This document shows, in pieces, positions 6,687-13,984 of a DNA stretch of 20,314 nucleotides. The position numbers were made by a program, and so were the translations under genes. Each line of letters starts with the position of its first letter. The first letter of the stretch is position 1. Origin of the DNA: Spirochaetota bacterium (GTDB lineage Bacteria; Spirochaetota; UBA12135; COTS27); contig JAUXHF010000006.1 in NCBI GenBank assembly GCA_030621685.1, positions 1 through 20,314 of the forward strand. The letters run 5' to 3'. The notes beneath the pieces were generated by a model. The model had not been told where the DNA came from and made no database searches. It saw nothing but the letters and a program-made list of their open reading frames with translations.

Positions 6687-7726
6687 ACATCTATCTCCTT
6701 AATAATATCATTTTTTTGTTTCTTTGTCCGGCTAACTCCAGCAACAACCACGCCGAGGCTCTTGCCTAGTTTTCCGGGACGCACTAAGTATTTTAACTTG
6801 TTTCCAACATTCATCTTCAATAAACTGTTCACTGGGATATCAAGGTCAATAACACTGCCTTTTTGTAAATCGAATATTTCTTTAGCCCGAATGCTGGTCT
6901 CTCCCAGCTCCACCGTCAGGTCAAGATTAAGATTCACAAGGTGCTGCCGCATAACCATAGAATTTATCCCTTGCTCCTTTCTGTAAGAAATATAAATATT
7001 CCGCGCCGAGAGCCTGTTAACAATAGACTCAAGGGTAAGGTAAGGTATGCAGAAAAGCAAAGAACCTTCAAGTTTGCCAATTCTTGTTTCCAAAGTAACA
7101 AGAACAACAGTATCGTTAATCGGCACGAGTTGTGTGAATTGAATATTCGTTTCAATACCCTCTATTTTAGGCTTAAAGTCGATAATACTAGACCATGCTT
7201 CCTTTAAATTGGTAATAAGACGCATAATAACGCCCTCAATAACCGAGAGTTCTATATCGGTAAGCTCTCGGGGGTTTTTCAAAGTGTCACCTTGCCCGCC
7301 TAAAAGCCTTTCAATAAAAGCAAAGGTAAGCACCGGCGGAATTTCCATAATGGCTGATCCTTTTAGCGGATACATATCCACTATCACCAGCGTGCTAGGA
7401 TTCATCACAGTTTTCGTAAAGTGTTCAAACGAAATCTGGTCAACAGAGGCTACGTTAACAACCACTAATTTACGCAAAAATGTGGATAGTGTCGTAGAAA
7501 TACTACGGCTGTAATTTTCATAGATCATCTGCAAGGTGCGCAGCTGATCTTTAGAAAACCTATCGGGACTCTTAAAGTCATAAATTTTTACATTATGCCC
7601 CTCAGACTGCAGGTCAGCACTGGAATCTACCGATGATTGCCCCAAATACGAGTCTATCGAATCCTCATCTACGTGAAGCGCCGTAAGAAGGCTATCTATA
7701 TCATCTTGAGAAATTAGTTCAGTCAT
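6683..7726 (-). CDS. fliM: Flagellar motor switch protein FliM
   Basis: The C-ring protein that receives phosphorylated CheY. Three parts are visible in 347 residues: the N-terminal CheY-binding peptide LISQDDIDSLL (4-14), a CheC-like middle domain with the conserved LLGGQG (141-146), and a C-terminal SpoA domain near 265-335 (LDLTVELGETSIRAKEIFDLQKG). The length is normal for the family (330-350). It overlaps fliN by 4 bp and follows fliL after 153 bp. No strong ribosome site is seen before the ATG. The first 50 residues after the peptide are acidic and polar, as expected for a flexible tether. Confidence 0.97.
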   Translation of the reverse strand: MTELISQDDIDSLLTALHVDEDSIDSYLGQSSVDSSADLQSEGHNVKIYDFKSPDRFSKDQLRTLQMIYENYSRSISTTLSTFLRKLVVVNVASVDQISFEHFTKTVMNPSTLVIVDMYPLKGSAIMEIPPVLTFAFIERLLGGQGDTLKNPRELTDIELSVIEGVIMRLITNLKEAWSSIIDFKPKIEGIETNIQFTQLVPINDTVVLVTLETRIGKLEGSLLFCIPYLTLESIVNRLSARNIYISYRKEQGINSMVMRQHLVNLNLDLTVELGETSIRAKEIFDLQKGSVIDLDIPVNSLLKMNVGNKLKYLVRPGKLGKSLGVVVAGVSRTKKQKNDIIKEIDV

Positions 7727-7879
7727 AGCAATCTGTATTTAGCAAAGCCTAGTTAAAATAAAATTGAAAACATTCTTGGAAATAACATACTCTAGCTTAA
7801 AGACATCTTTAATAACTATAGTATAGTATTATTCTCTAGCATAAAGCTATATTCCCTATAAGCTAAGCTAGAATAATTA

Positions 7880-8428
7880 TTAATAGACAGAAAATTCCTT
7901 AAGAAAAACCTCTTCAATGCTAGAACTGCCAACTATTCTTTGTATTTTAGTTTTTATTTCTTCGGCAACAATGCGTTGATTCTCCACTTTTTTTAACTCA
8001 AGGAAGGGTTTAGAGCCTATTATTTCACGGATGCCAGATTGAATTTCTCCGGATCTGTTAGCAAGTTTAGCTAAGATGCCTTCATCTTGATTATCATAGG
8101 AAACGACCACAACCGCTTTCACAAAATGGCTACTCAAGTCATCGGACGTATTTACAACAATTTCGTCCAACTCCCATTCTAAGCCGGGATTATCTCGCAT
8201 AATTTCTACATTTGTAGCAGGGTCAAACATTTGAAAATTTGAAACTCCAACTCGGATATCTCGGCTATTTCTATTACTAATGTAGTTAGCTATAAAAAAG
8301 GCAATAATCGCAAAAACTACTAACCTAAGAATTTCAACAAAAAATCGTTCCAGCGAGCCAAACGAGAATATCCTTGCTAAAAAAAACTTCGGCTTCTTTT
8401 CTTCTTCTTCTTCGTCGTCGTCACCCAT
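7880..8428 (-). CDS. fliL: Flagellar basal-body protein FliL
   Basis: A single-pass inner-membrane protein that surrounds or stabilises the stator and influences torque. It has a short acidic cytoplasmic N terminus (GDDDEEEEEKK), one hydrophobic helix at about 31-50, and a periplasmic domain. The C-terminal KTKIQRIVGSSSIEEVFLKEFSVY matches the family ending, where a helix precedes a final beta-strand. At 182 residues it has typical length. A GAGGG lies 11 nt before the ATG. Identity rests on position between motB and fliM, topology and C-terminal pattern, which together are strong. Confidence 0.93.
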   Translation of the reverse strand: MGDDDEEEEEKKPKFFLARIFSFGSLERFFVEILRLVVFAIIAFFIANYISNRNSRDIRVGVSNFQMFDPATNVEIMRDNPGLEWELDEIVVNTSDDLSSHFVKAVVVVSYDNQDEGILAKLANRSGEIQSGIREIIGSKPFLELKKVENQRIVAEEIKTKIQRIVGSSSIEEVFLKEFSVY

Positions 8429-8556
8429 GGCTATAACTACCCTCTTTCCTAATAAAAACTTAAACTTTTTAACTTAATTTTTAATTTTTAACTTCGTACT
8501 TCACTGTTCTTACAAAGCTAATTGTAATGTAAAGCTCTAACTTATTATTTTTATTT

Positions 8557-8572
8557 ATCTTTTCAAAGATAT
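8557..8572. repeat. Short inverted repeat upstream of fliL
   Basis: TATCTTT-TC-AAAGATA is a perfect 7-bp inverted repeat in the 235-bp motB-fliL gap, which is otherwise AT-rich. It could be an operator-like dyad; a minus-strand TTGCAA lies about 20 bp upstream of it. It is weak evidence and may be chance. Confidence 0.3.
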
Positions 8573-8663
8573 TTTTTATTGCAAAACACTGTAATTCAAA
8601 AAAATTTCCCTAATTTCCCTGTAAGCAAAGCAAGCACAGCCTTCAAGCTAACCCGCACCTACG

Positions 8664-9386
8664 CTAGCGTCCTGCTTCTAAAACAATATCCACACGGCGA
8701 TTGTAGGCCCTTCCTTCAGGACTCCGATTATCTTCAATGGGAAGCGTAGGGCCATAGCCATGCAAAGATACACGAGACTCATCGAAGGGATAAATAGAGG
8801 ATAGCGCAGATAATTCGCTGAAAACAACCCAAGCTCGCTCTAAAGACAAGTCCCAAGAATCGCGAAATTCTGTGCCTTGATAAGGAATATTATCGCTGTG
8901 ACCTTCAATAAGCACCTTTCCTTTAAAGTCTGGGCTATCTATGAGCAAGCGGATGTTTTCTAAGATCTCCCTAGCATTTTCGCGGTCGAATTTGGCTGAA
9001 TCTGCTTCGAAAAAAACATCGGAGAAAAGTGATATCACAGTACCCCGCTCATTTTCTACCACCCGCACCCTTCTAGATTGAACAAAAGGATTGAAAATGG
9101 CCGTATAGCTGTTTGTAGATCGCTCAAGGCTATTTTCTGGTTTCGCCGAGGGCAGTGTCTCAAAAGACTGACCTAAGGTTTGAAATTCTGCTGTGCTAAC
9201 CAAAGCCTCGCCGCCAGACTTCACTCCTAACTTTCCACTAAACGCAGAAAGGATAATTTGCGTTTTCACCTTTTTTACTTCGCCAAAAGAAATAAGAAAA
9301 ATGAAAAAAACCATGAGCAAGGTTACCAAGTCTGAATACGTGGTAAGCCATGTTATAGGTGGTTTATTATCTTTTATTTTTCTCAT
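8664..9386 (-). CDS. motB: Flagellar stator protein MotB
   Basis: The peptidoglycan-anchoring half of the proton-driven stator. After a short basic N terminus comes PITWLTTYSDLVTLLMVFFIFL (10-31). Asp19 is the essential ion-carrying residue, matching Asp32 in E. coli. A plug/linker region follows to about 118, then an OmpA-like peptidoglycan-binding domain at 119-238, with LIEGHSDNIPY and NRRVDIVLE. The length of 240 is at the short end. Nothing points to a sodium-type PomB. AAGG sits just before the ATG. It follows motA after 141 bp, so the pair is probably cotranscribed. Confidence 0.96.
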   Translation of the reverse strand: MRKIKDNKPPITWLTTYSDLVTLLMVFFIFLISFGEVKKVKTQIILSAFSGKLGVKSGGEALVSTAEFQTLGQSFETLPSAKPENSLERSTNSYTAIFNPFVQSRRVRVVENERGTVISLFSDVFFEADSAKFDRENAREILENIRLLIDSPDFKGKVLIEGHSDNIPYQGTEFRDSWDLSLERAWVVFSELSALSSIYPFDESRVSLHGYGPTLPIEDNRSPEGRAYNRRVDIVLEAGR

Positions 9387-9527
9387 AAAACCTTAGCTTC
9401 TAAATAAAAAGATGAGCAGAACTATATGCATAGCTGGAACAGGCTAAGATTGAAATGATGGCAACTAGCTATAGTAAAACTTTGCTTTTTTTTATTGGAA
9501 GCTCTTTTAAAATTAAGCAGCCAAAAG

Positions 9528-10316
9528 TTATTTTGAGGCGGATTGGTTTAATATCTGATTTTTCAAACTTGCAGGAAAATACGAAATAAGTTTTTGCTGA
9601 AGCATTTTCGGATTGTCGCCGAATTGCAAAGAAAGCGTGCTTTCTAAGATAAGCTCCTTCATGAAAATTTCATCGGAAGTTTTGCGTTCTAATTTATTCG
9701 ATATGGGAAGCCACACGCCATAGGCCAAATAGGCTCCGTAAAGTGTGGTTATCAGCGCTGCCGACATGCCGGCCCCTATAAGCTCTAAATTCCCGCTCCC
9801 TAGCGAACTTAGCATCAAAATGAGGCCTATCAAGGTTCCGATAAGCCCAAAAGTAGGCGATATTAACGCTAAGTCATTAAACATCTTGCGCACGGTAGCA
9901 TGCCTTCGCTCTAACGAGTTAATTTCTCCAAAAAGCACTTGTTTTACAACATCAGGCTCAGCTCCATCAATCACTAATTGCAGGCCAGAGCGAATGAAGT
10001 CATCGTCAAGATCTTCTAAGTCATCTTCAAGTGCTAGCAATCCCTCTCGGCGTGCTTTTTCAGAAAAGCTAATCATAGTAACCACTATCTGTGTGTAATT
10101 GATGTCTTCCTTCTGAAAAGCAATTTTGATGGCTTTCGCAAAAATAAGCACTGTTTCACTATAGTGCATAGCCACCATAACTCCCATAGAGCCGCCTACA
10201 ACTATAAACAAAGACGCAAAACTCAAATAATTCCCAATAGCGGCTCCCGTTAAAAGAATACCTATAGTCACAGTAATAAAACTAAAACCAATGCCAGCGG
10301 CTGTCATCCAATCCAT
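9528..10316 (-). CDS. motA: Flagellar stator protein MotA
   Basis: The four-helix stator subunit that forms the ion channel with MotB and pushes the rotor. Helices are visible at about 2-22, 30-50, 150-170 and 178-203. The cytoplasmic loop carries REGLLALEDDLED (90-102), with the charged residues that touch FliG. The two conserved prolines fit P154 (SPTFGLIGTLIGL) and P204 (WLPISNKL). At 262 residues it matches the spirochaete and Gram-positive type, shorter than E. coli MotA (295). AGGA precedes the ATG by about 10 nt. It is the first gene of the flagellar cluster here; the gene before it is an unrelated methyltransferase. Confidence 0.97.
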   Translation of the reverse strand: MDWMTAAGIGFSFITVTIGILLTGAAIGNYLSFASLFIVVGGSMGVMVAMHYSETVLIFAKAIKIAFQKEDINYTQIVVTMISFSEKARREGLLALEDDLEDLDDDFIRSGLQLVIDGAEPDVVKQVLFGEINSLERRHATVRKMFNDLALISPTFGLIGTLIGLILMLSSLGSGNLELIGAGMSAALITTLYGAYLAYGVWLPISNKLERKTSDEIFMKELILESTLSLQFGDNPKMLQQKLISYFPASLKNQILNQSASK

Positions 10317-10352
10317 ATATTACAATCCTAGAAGTTGTTCATCCTTTATATA

Positions 10353-10378
10353 TCATCGGTTAAAAAAACTTTTTTATA
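10353..10378 (-). promoter_or_regulatory. Weak sigma-28-like promoter candidate for motA
   Basis: On the minus strand ACCGATGA (10360-10353) resembles the flagellar sigma-28 -10 element GCCGATAA at 6 of 8 positions. A TAAA-type -35 lies upstream, but the spacing is about 12 instead of 15. It would start transcription about 30-40 nt before motA. Spacing and sequence are both off consensus. Confidence 0.22.
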
Positions 10379-10486
10379 AAAAATTTTTATTGTTCTACTC
10401 TTTTATATACGTCTGATAGTATTTAAACTTAATTTTAAACTAGCTATTTAAAAAACGTAGTCATTTTTAGTCCATTTTAAGTTACA

Positions 10487-11380
10487 TCACAGTTTTTTAG
10501 CCAAAAAGCACATTACATCACCTTTATTCAAGAGCTTATAGGTCTTATTTTTCATGGTTTCTAGCCTCGTTCTTGGCAGGGCATGCCCCCCGTAAGTAAA
10601 TCTCTTTAGCACAGTAAACCCAGAATGTTCTAAGGCACGCTTAAGCGTGCTAAATCCCGGTAGCCAGCGATGCGATGGCAAAGAACAACGCCAAGTATCC
10701 ATATTTTGCTGGGCCATAGCACTCTCTACATTGGGGCAAACAATAATAATCTTGCCTGTTTTCTTAAGCCAGCGTTTTGCTAGATCTAACATAACAAGCG
10801 GGTTTTCAAGATGTTCAAATACATGATAGGAGAAAATGAAATCTAAACTCTCAAGGCTGATATCTAGTTTTTCTAAGCTGATGTTTAAAATAGGTGTTTT
10901 CAGCAGCTTTTTGTTCTTCTTCTTTGTTCCTAGCTCTAACCAAGCCTGTTTCAAGTATTTTTTCTTGTTTTTAACAGGAATTCGGCTCTCTAGCGACCTT
11001 CGGGAGTCCGAAAAAAAAGGCAAGAGCGAACTAGCTGCTTGCTTAGCCTCGCTTCTTATCGGCTCTACGCCGAAATAAAAGCCTTGCCCTAGCTTATAAA
11101 GGCTTTCTAAAACATAGCCTCGACCGCTACCAATTTCCAGAAAATTTGTTTCTGCTTTAAGCAGATCTTTATAAATCCCAAGCTCTTCGAAATTCTGCCG
11201 CACAAGAGTCCAGTTTTTTTCATGATTCATCAACTTAATCATGGGGATATTAAGTTTTACAGCATCTTCAGTATTAAATGGGAGCTGCGCTGTCATAAAT
11301 AATGGCGGCTTCCAAGTATTAGCGAGGTTCTTCGCTTTAACTACGCTCTTAGGTTTTTTTGCTACAATTACTTTTTTCAA
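10487..11380 (-). CDS. Class I SAM-dependent methyltransferase
   Basis: A 297-residue enzyme with a Rossmann-type methyltransferase domain. Motif I is FLEIGSGRGYV (80-90), followed by an acidic residue E106 at the end of beta-2 to bind the ribose of SAM. LDFIFSYHVFEHLENP (179-194) fits the Methyltransf_11/23 family pattern, in which an H-x-x-EH follows strand 4. The substrate is unknown; the 45-residue basic N terminus and the C-terminal region give no hint, though a small-molecule or lipid/sugar substrate is common for such proteins. The start is TTG, with AAGGA about 8 nt upstream; the first ATG is 28 codons later and would lack a ribosome site. It lies between motA and a secreted hydrolase, with gaps of 170 and 45 bp. 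Confidence 0.85.
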   Translation of the reverse strand: MKKVIVAKKPKSVVKAKNLANTWKPPLFMTAQLPFNTEDAVKLNIPMIKLMNHEKNWTLVRQNFEELGIYKDLLKAETNFLEIGSGRGYVLESLYKLGQGFYFGVEPIRSEAKQAASSLLPFFSDSRRSLESRIPVKNKKKYLKQAWLELGTKKKNKKLLKTPILNISLEKLDISLESLDFIFSYHVFEHLENPLVMLDLAKRWLKKTGKIIIVCPNVESAMAQQNMDTWRCSLPSHRWLPGFSTLKRALEHSGFTVLKRFTYGGHALPRTRLETMKNKTYKLLNKGDVMCFLAKKL

Positions 11381-11425
11381 AATTCGCTTCCTTTTCTTTC
11401 ACTGAAGAGCTGGGTTTTTTCTAGC

Positions 11426-12268
11426 TCAAAGATGTTTTTTAAGAAACAACAACGTACGACTGCCTGCAATATCCGCTTCTTTTTGCTTATAAACAGGATT
11501 GCCGCCCAATCGCTTGCTGGCAAAGCCATGCGAGGTGTTAGCATAAATATATATTTCATGATCTCCATGTAAGGTTTTCAATCGGATTTGAAGCTCACGA
11601 ACAGTATCAACTTTAATAGCCCTATCGTTTTCGGCAAAATGCCCTAAGATGACGCCGCGCATTTTTTTAAGATCATCTTTTGGCGCAAAAAAACCATAAT
11701 ATATGACAGAGGCCTTAACGCCAATATTGTTTTTCGCCATTTGATACGACCAGCCACCACCAAAACACCAGCCCACAGAGGCAATACGTTTCTCGTCTAC
11801 CCGTGGATGGTTTTTAACAAACTTCACAGCCGCTTGCAAATTGGCAAAAGCCTCGGGAAGGTTCTTTCGCACAGCGCCAGATAACCGGCGTGCCTCAGCA
11901 GGATCTCTGCTTGAATCGCCCTTATAAAGATCTACCGCAAAAGCAACATAGCCCGCTTCAGCAAATTTATCGGCTTCTGCTTTTATGCCATCTGTTAGTC
12001 CCCACCACTCATGGATAAGAATAATGGCAGGCGCTTTAGAATTGCTTTTCTCTGGCAAAGATAGATACCCACGAATAGAAGTCTCTCCGGGCAGGTATTT
12101 CTCGCCTTCAAAAAAATACGGAAGCATAGAGCCTTTCCCCGCAAACTCCTGCGTTTGCGAAAATAATAAGGATTTCCCCATGCCCAAAGAAAGCCATACT
12201 ACCAAAATAGTAAGCATGCCCATTTTTGCCAGCTTCATGATTTTTTTTGTTAAATTTTCTTTTATCAC
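11426..12268 (-). CDS. Exported dienelactone hydrolase family protein
   Basis: A 280-residue alpha/beta hydrolase. The dienelactone-hydrolase triad is complete: Cys168 in GWCFGG, Asp215 in HFAENDRAI and His247 in TSHGF, and Glu87 in HEWWGL is the residue that tunes the Cys nucleophile. Unlike the classic cytoplasmic enzyme, it has an N-terminal signal-like stretch: MKLAKMGMLTILVVWLSLG, hydrophobic at about 17-29, then SLLFSQTQE. It is therefore probably periplasmic or membrane-anchored. Substrate is unknown; family members cleave lactones and other esters. The start is GTG, with AAGGGA about 9 nt upstream, and it fits better than the ATG ten codons later. It follows the small membrane protein gene by 35 bp. 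Confidence 0.88.
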   Translation of the reverse strand: MIKENLTKKIMKLAKMGMLTILVVWLSLGMGKSLLFSQTQEFAGKGSMLPYFFEGEKYLPGETSIRGYLSLPEKSNSKAPAIILIHEWWGLTDGIKAEADKFAEAGYVAFAVDLYKGDSSRDPAEARRLSGAVRKNLPEAFANLQAAVKFVKNHPRVDEKRIASVGWCFGGGWSYQMAKNNIGVKASVIYYGFFAPKDDLKKMRGVILGHFAENDRAIKVDTVRELQIRLKTLHGDHEIYIYANTSHGFASKRLGGNPVYKQKEADIAGSRTLLFLKKHL

Positions 12269-12303
12269 TTGAATGATCCCTTCTTTTTAATAATTCTCTC
12301 TTT

Positions 12304-12510
12304 CTATTCTTTAGCAGGCTTTACAAGATCACTTAATTTTGCAAGCCATCCTGCTAATGTTTCTTGAATGCCCTCAAGGCCATTATCCAAGCTATCCTTA
12401 ACAATCTGCTTTCCTTGCGGCGTTATTTCTACCAATTCATAATTATTTAAGACTATAAGGGCTACCACAAGAGCCACTATGGCTACAAAGAAATAAAAAA
12501 GTAATTTCAT
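12304..12510 (-). CDS. Small single-helix membrane protein
   Basis: A 68-residue protein not recognised as any known family. Residues 4-21 form one strong hydrophobic helix (FYFFVAIVALVVALIVL), followed by a polar part with an amphipathic stretch (VKDSLDNGLEGIQETLAGWLAKLSDLVK). It probably sits in the inner membrane with the C-terminal helix on the surface. A strong ribosome site, AGAGGA, lies just before the ATG, which supports translation. It is first in a two-gene unit with the dienelactone hydrolase homologue (35-bp gap), so the two may work together at the envelope; that is inference from spacing only. Confidence 0.65.
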   Translation of the reverse strand: MKLLFYFFVAIVALVVALIVLNNYELVEITPQGKQIVKDSLDNGLEGIQETLAGWLAKLSDLVKPAKE

Positions 12511-12615
12511 TCTATCCTCTCCATCTAATTTTATACGGCTAAAACCTTAGAAGCATCGTCAAATTCATAGCTTCAATCTAAGTTCAAACGGCTAAGAGAA
12601 AACTTATATCCAAGC

Positions 12616-12621
12616 ATTATA
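12616..12621 (-). promoter_or_regulatory. Candidate -10 box for the small membrane protein gene
   Basis: A perfect TATAAT reads on the minus strand here, about 105 bp before the start at 12510. No good -35 is seen 16-18 bp upstream. Placement in the divergent region between minus- and plus-strand genes is reasonable for a promoter. Confidence 0.3.
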
Positions 12622-12680
12622 GTATAGCATCGTAAAGAAGAAAATATCTAAACAAATACAATTTTAATAGGTGTTTGGCG

Positions 12681-12901
12681 GAAATAAAATGAATACGATA
12701 ACAATTTCGCTACCTGCATGTTAAAATAAAAAAGATAACAATTTCGCTACTTGCATGTTTTTTGCTTATAGCCTACAAAAAACCAATAACAAGGGAGGAT
12801 ATATGAACCTAGCAAATAAAAAAAAACTGTAGCCTTATGAAGCTATAAAATATGAACCTGCCAAATAAAAAAACTGTAGCCTTATGAAGCTATAATAGAA
12901 A
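12681..12901 (+). pseudogene. Three decayed copies of the SnoaL gene's 5' end
   Basis: Three copies of the start of the downstream gene (12931-13071) lie head to tail. Copy A (12681-12724) keeps an ATG at 12689 and eleven codons reading MNTITISLPAC before TAA, against MKKITISLLAC in the gene. Copy B (12725-12847) covers the whole leader and the internal start but lost the first ATG; its lipobox Cys is Tyr. Its internal ATG (12803), preceded by AAGGGAGG, reads MNLANKKKL then stop. Copy C (12849-12901) restarts at ATG 12852, reading MNLPNKKTVAL then TGA. None encodes a domain. With 12511-12680 this fills the 429-bp gap between the small membrane protein gene and the intact gene; the rest is AT-rich with only the -10 box noted. 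Confidence 0.85.
12891..12896 (+). promoter_or_regulatory. Candidate -10 box of the SnoaL gene, inside a decayed copy
   Basis: A perfect TATAAT lies 44 bp before the chosen start of the SnoaL gene. It occurs where copy C diverges from the parent (GCAGTATAGAAAG in the gene, GCTATAATAGAAA here). No recognisable -35 is present at 16-18 bp upstream (an A-run instead), so the promoter call is tentative. Confidence 0.35.
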
Positions 12902-12939
12902 CTTTTGAAACCTTTACTAGGATGATTCAAGGAAATAAA

Positions 12940-13782
12940 ATGAAAAAGATAACCATTTCGCTACTAGCATGTCTTTTGCTTGTAGCCTGTATAAAACCAA
13001 TAACAAAGGGGATAAATATGAACCTATCAAATAAAGAAAAGGCTGTAGCCCTATTAAGCAGTATAGAAAGCGGAGACTTAGCACCCATAGGTTATATCAA
13101 CCCTGATAAATATATTCAGCATAATTTAGCAGTAGGTGATGGATTGGCGGGATTTGCCGAGGTGATGAAACAATTGCCTAAAGGCAGTGCCAAAGCTAAG
13201 GTGCGGCGAGCTTTCGAAGATGGTGAGTATGTTTTCACTCATACAGAATACAATTTTTTTGGACCCAAAGTAGGTTTTGATGTTTTTAGATTTGAAAATG
13301 GGAAAATTGTTGAGCATTGGGATAACCTTCAGCCCATTGTCACAAAAACTGCTTCCGGCAGAAGCCAAATTGATGGTCCTACGAAAGCAATTGATTTGGA
13401 CAAAACAGAGGCCAACAAACTTCTCGTGAAAGGATTTGTAAAGGATGTTTTAAGAGGAGCAAATCCAAATAAAATTACAGAGTATGTTTCCACAGAAAAA
13501 TATTATCAGCATAATCCTGGTGTCGCAGATGGGCTAGCCGCCTTAGGCGAGGCTATACAGGCTATGATGAAAGCCGGCACACCTATGAATTATAGCAAAA
13601 ACCATATGATATTAGGTCAAGGAAATTTTGTGCTTACTCTCTCTGAAGGCGAGTTTATGAATAAACATGTTGCATTTTATGATTTGTTTAGAATTGAAGA
13701 TGGGCTAATTGTTGAGCATTGGGATATTATTGAAGAAATTCCAGCCAAGGAAAATTGGAAAAATAATAACGGCAAATTTTAA
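12940..13782 (+). CDS. Lipoprotein with two SnoaL-like (NTF2-fold) domains
   Basis: The only clear plus-strand gene, 280 residues. A lipoprotein signal MKKITISLLACLLLVAC ends in the lipobox LVAC with Cys17. Two homologous SnoaL-like domains follow, about 31-145 and 158-270. Each has the K-Y-x-QHN block (57-62 in domain 1), a GLAG/GLAA turn and the ending FDVFRF or YDLFRI, then V-EHWD. The family includes polyketide cyclases and stress proteins; a specific substrate is not predictable. AAGGA lies 7 nt before the chosen ATG at 12940; the upstream in-frame ATG (12922) has no spacing for a site. A second strong site, AAAGGGG, precedes Met27 (13018), so a shorter cytosolic form is possible. Low G+C and orientation suggest a transferred gene. 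A terminator follows. Confidence 0.85.
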   Translation: MKKITISLLACLLLVACIKPITKGINMNLSNKEKAVALLSSIESGDLAPIGYINPDKYIQHNLAVGDGLAGFAEVMKQLPKGSAKAKVRRAFEDGEYVFTHTEYNFFGPKVGFDVFRFENGKIVEHWDNLQPIVTKTASGRSQIDGPTKAIDLDKTEANKLLVKGFVKDVLRGANPNKITEYVSTEKYYQHNPGVADGLAALGEAIQAMMKAGTPMNYSKNHMILGQGNFVLTLSEGEFMNKHVAFYDLFRIEDGLIVEHWDIIEEIPAKENWKNNNGKF

Positions 13783-13824
13783 AAGAAAGATTTCCTTATT
13801 TCAACAACTCTGTAATAAATTGGA

Positions 13825-13874
13825 TAACGTCCATAGTATCTTGGAAGCTACCTTAATACTATGGACGTTATTTT
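13825..13874 (+). terminator. Strong intrinsic terminator after the SnoaL gene
   Basis: TAACGTCCATAGTAT (13825-13839) and ATACTATGGACGTTA (13856-13870) form a perfect 15-bp stem with a 16-nt loop, followed by TTTT on the plus strand. It begins 43 bp past the stop codon. On the minus strand the tail lacks a T-run, so it mainly serves the plus-strand gene. Confidence 0.8.
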
Positions 13875-13890
13875 CAACCTACCGGCGCCC

Positions 13891-13908
13891 GGCTTCTTAA
13901 AAGAAGCC
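13891..13908. repeat. Palindromic hairpin between convergent genes
   Basis: GGCTTCTTAAAAGAAGCC is an almost perfect palindrome that can fold with a TAAA loop. It sits between the convergent SnoaL and TraB-family genes, beside the GC-rich block CCGGCGCCCGG. The T-run needed for a minus-strand terminator is absent. It may still slow or end transcription from the TraB gene. Confidence 0.45.
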
Positions 13909-13984
13909 CTCTCTAGCTATCTAACTCTCTCTAGCTACTCTAACTGCTTTTCTAAGCCTAGCCATCTGAAAATAGATTGCTGAA

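Noticed and set aside
6226..6702. 158-codon open frame on the plus strand opposite fliN
   Set aside because: It lies fully antisense to the clear fliN gene, has a serine/threonine-rich composition typical of a shadow, and shows no known domain.
7727..7879. Promoter for fliM in the fliL-fliM gap
   Set aside because: Several TATA-like strings exist in AT-rich DNA, but none has a matching -35.
12803..12832. A short gene with good ribosome site in copy B
   Set aside because: Only nine codons, clearly derived from the downstream gene; kept as part of the fragment array rather than as a coding feature.
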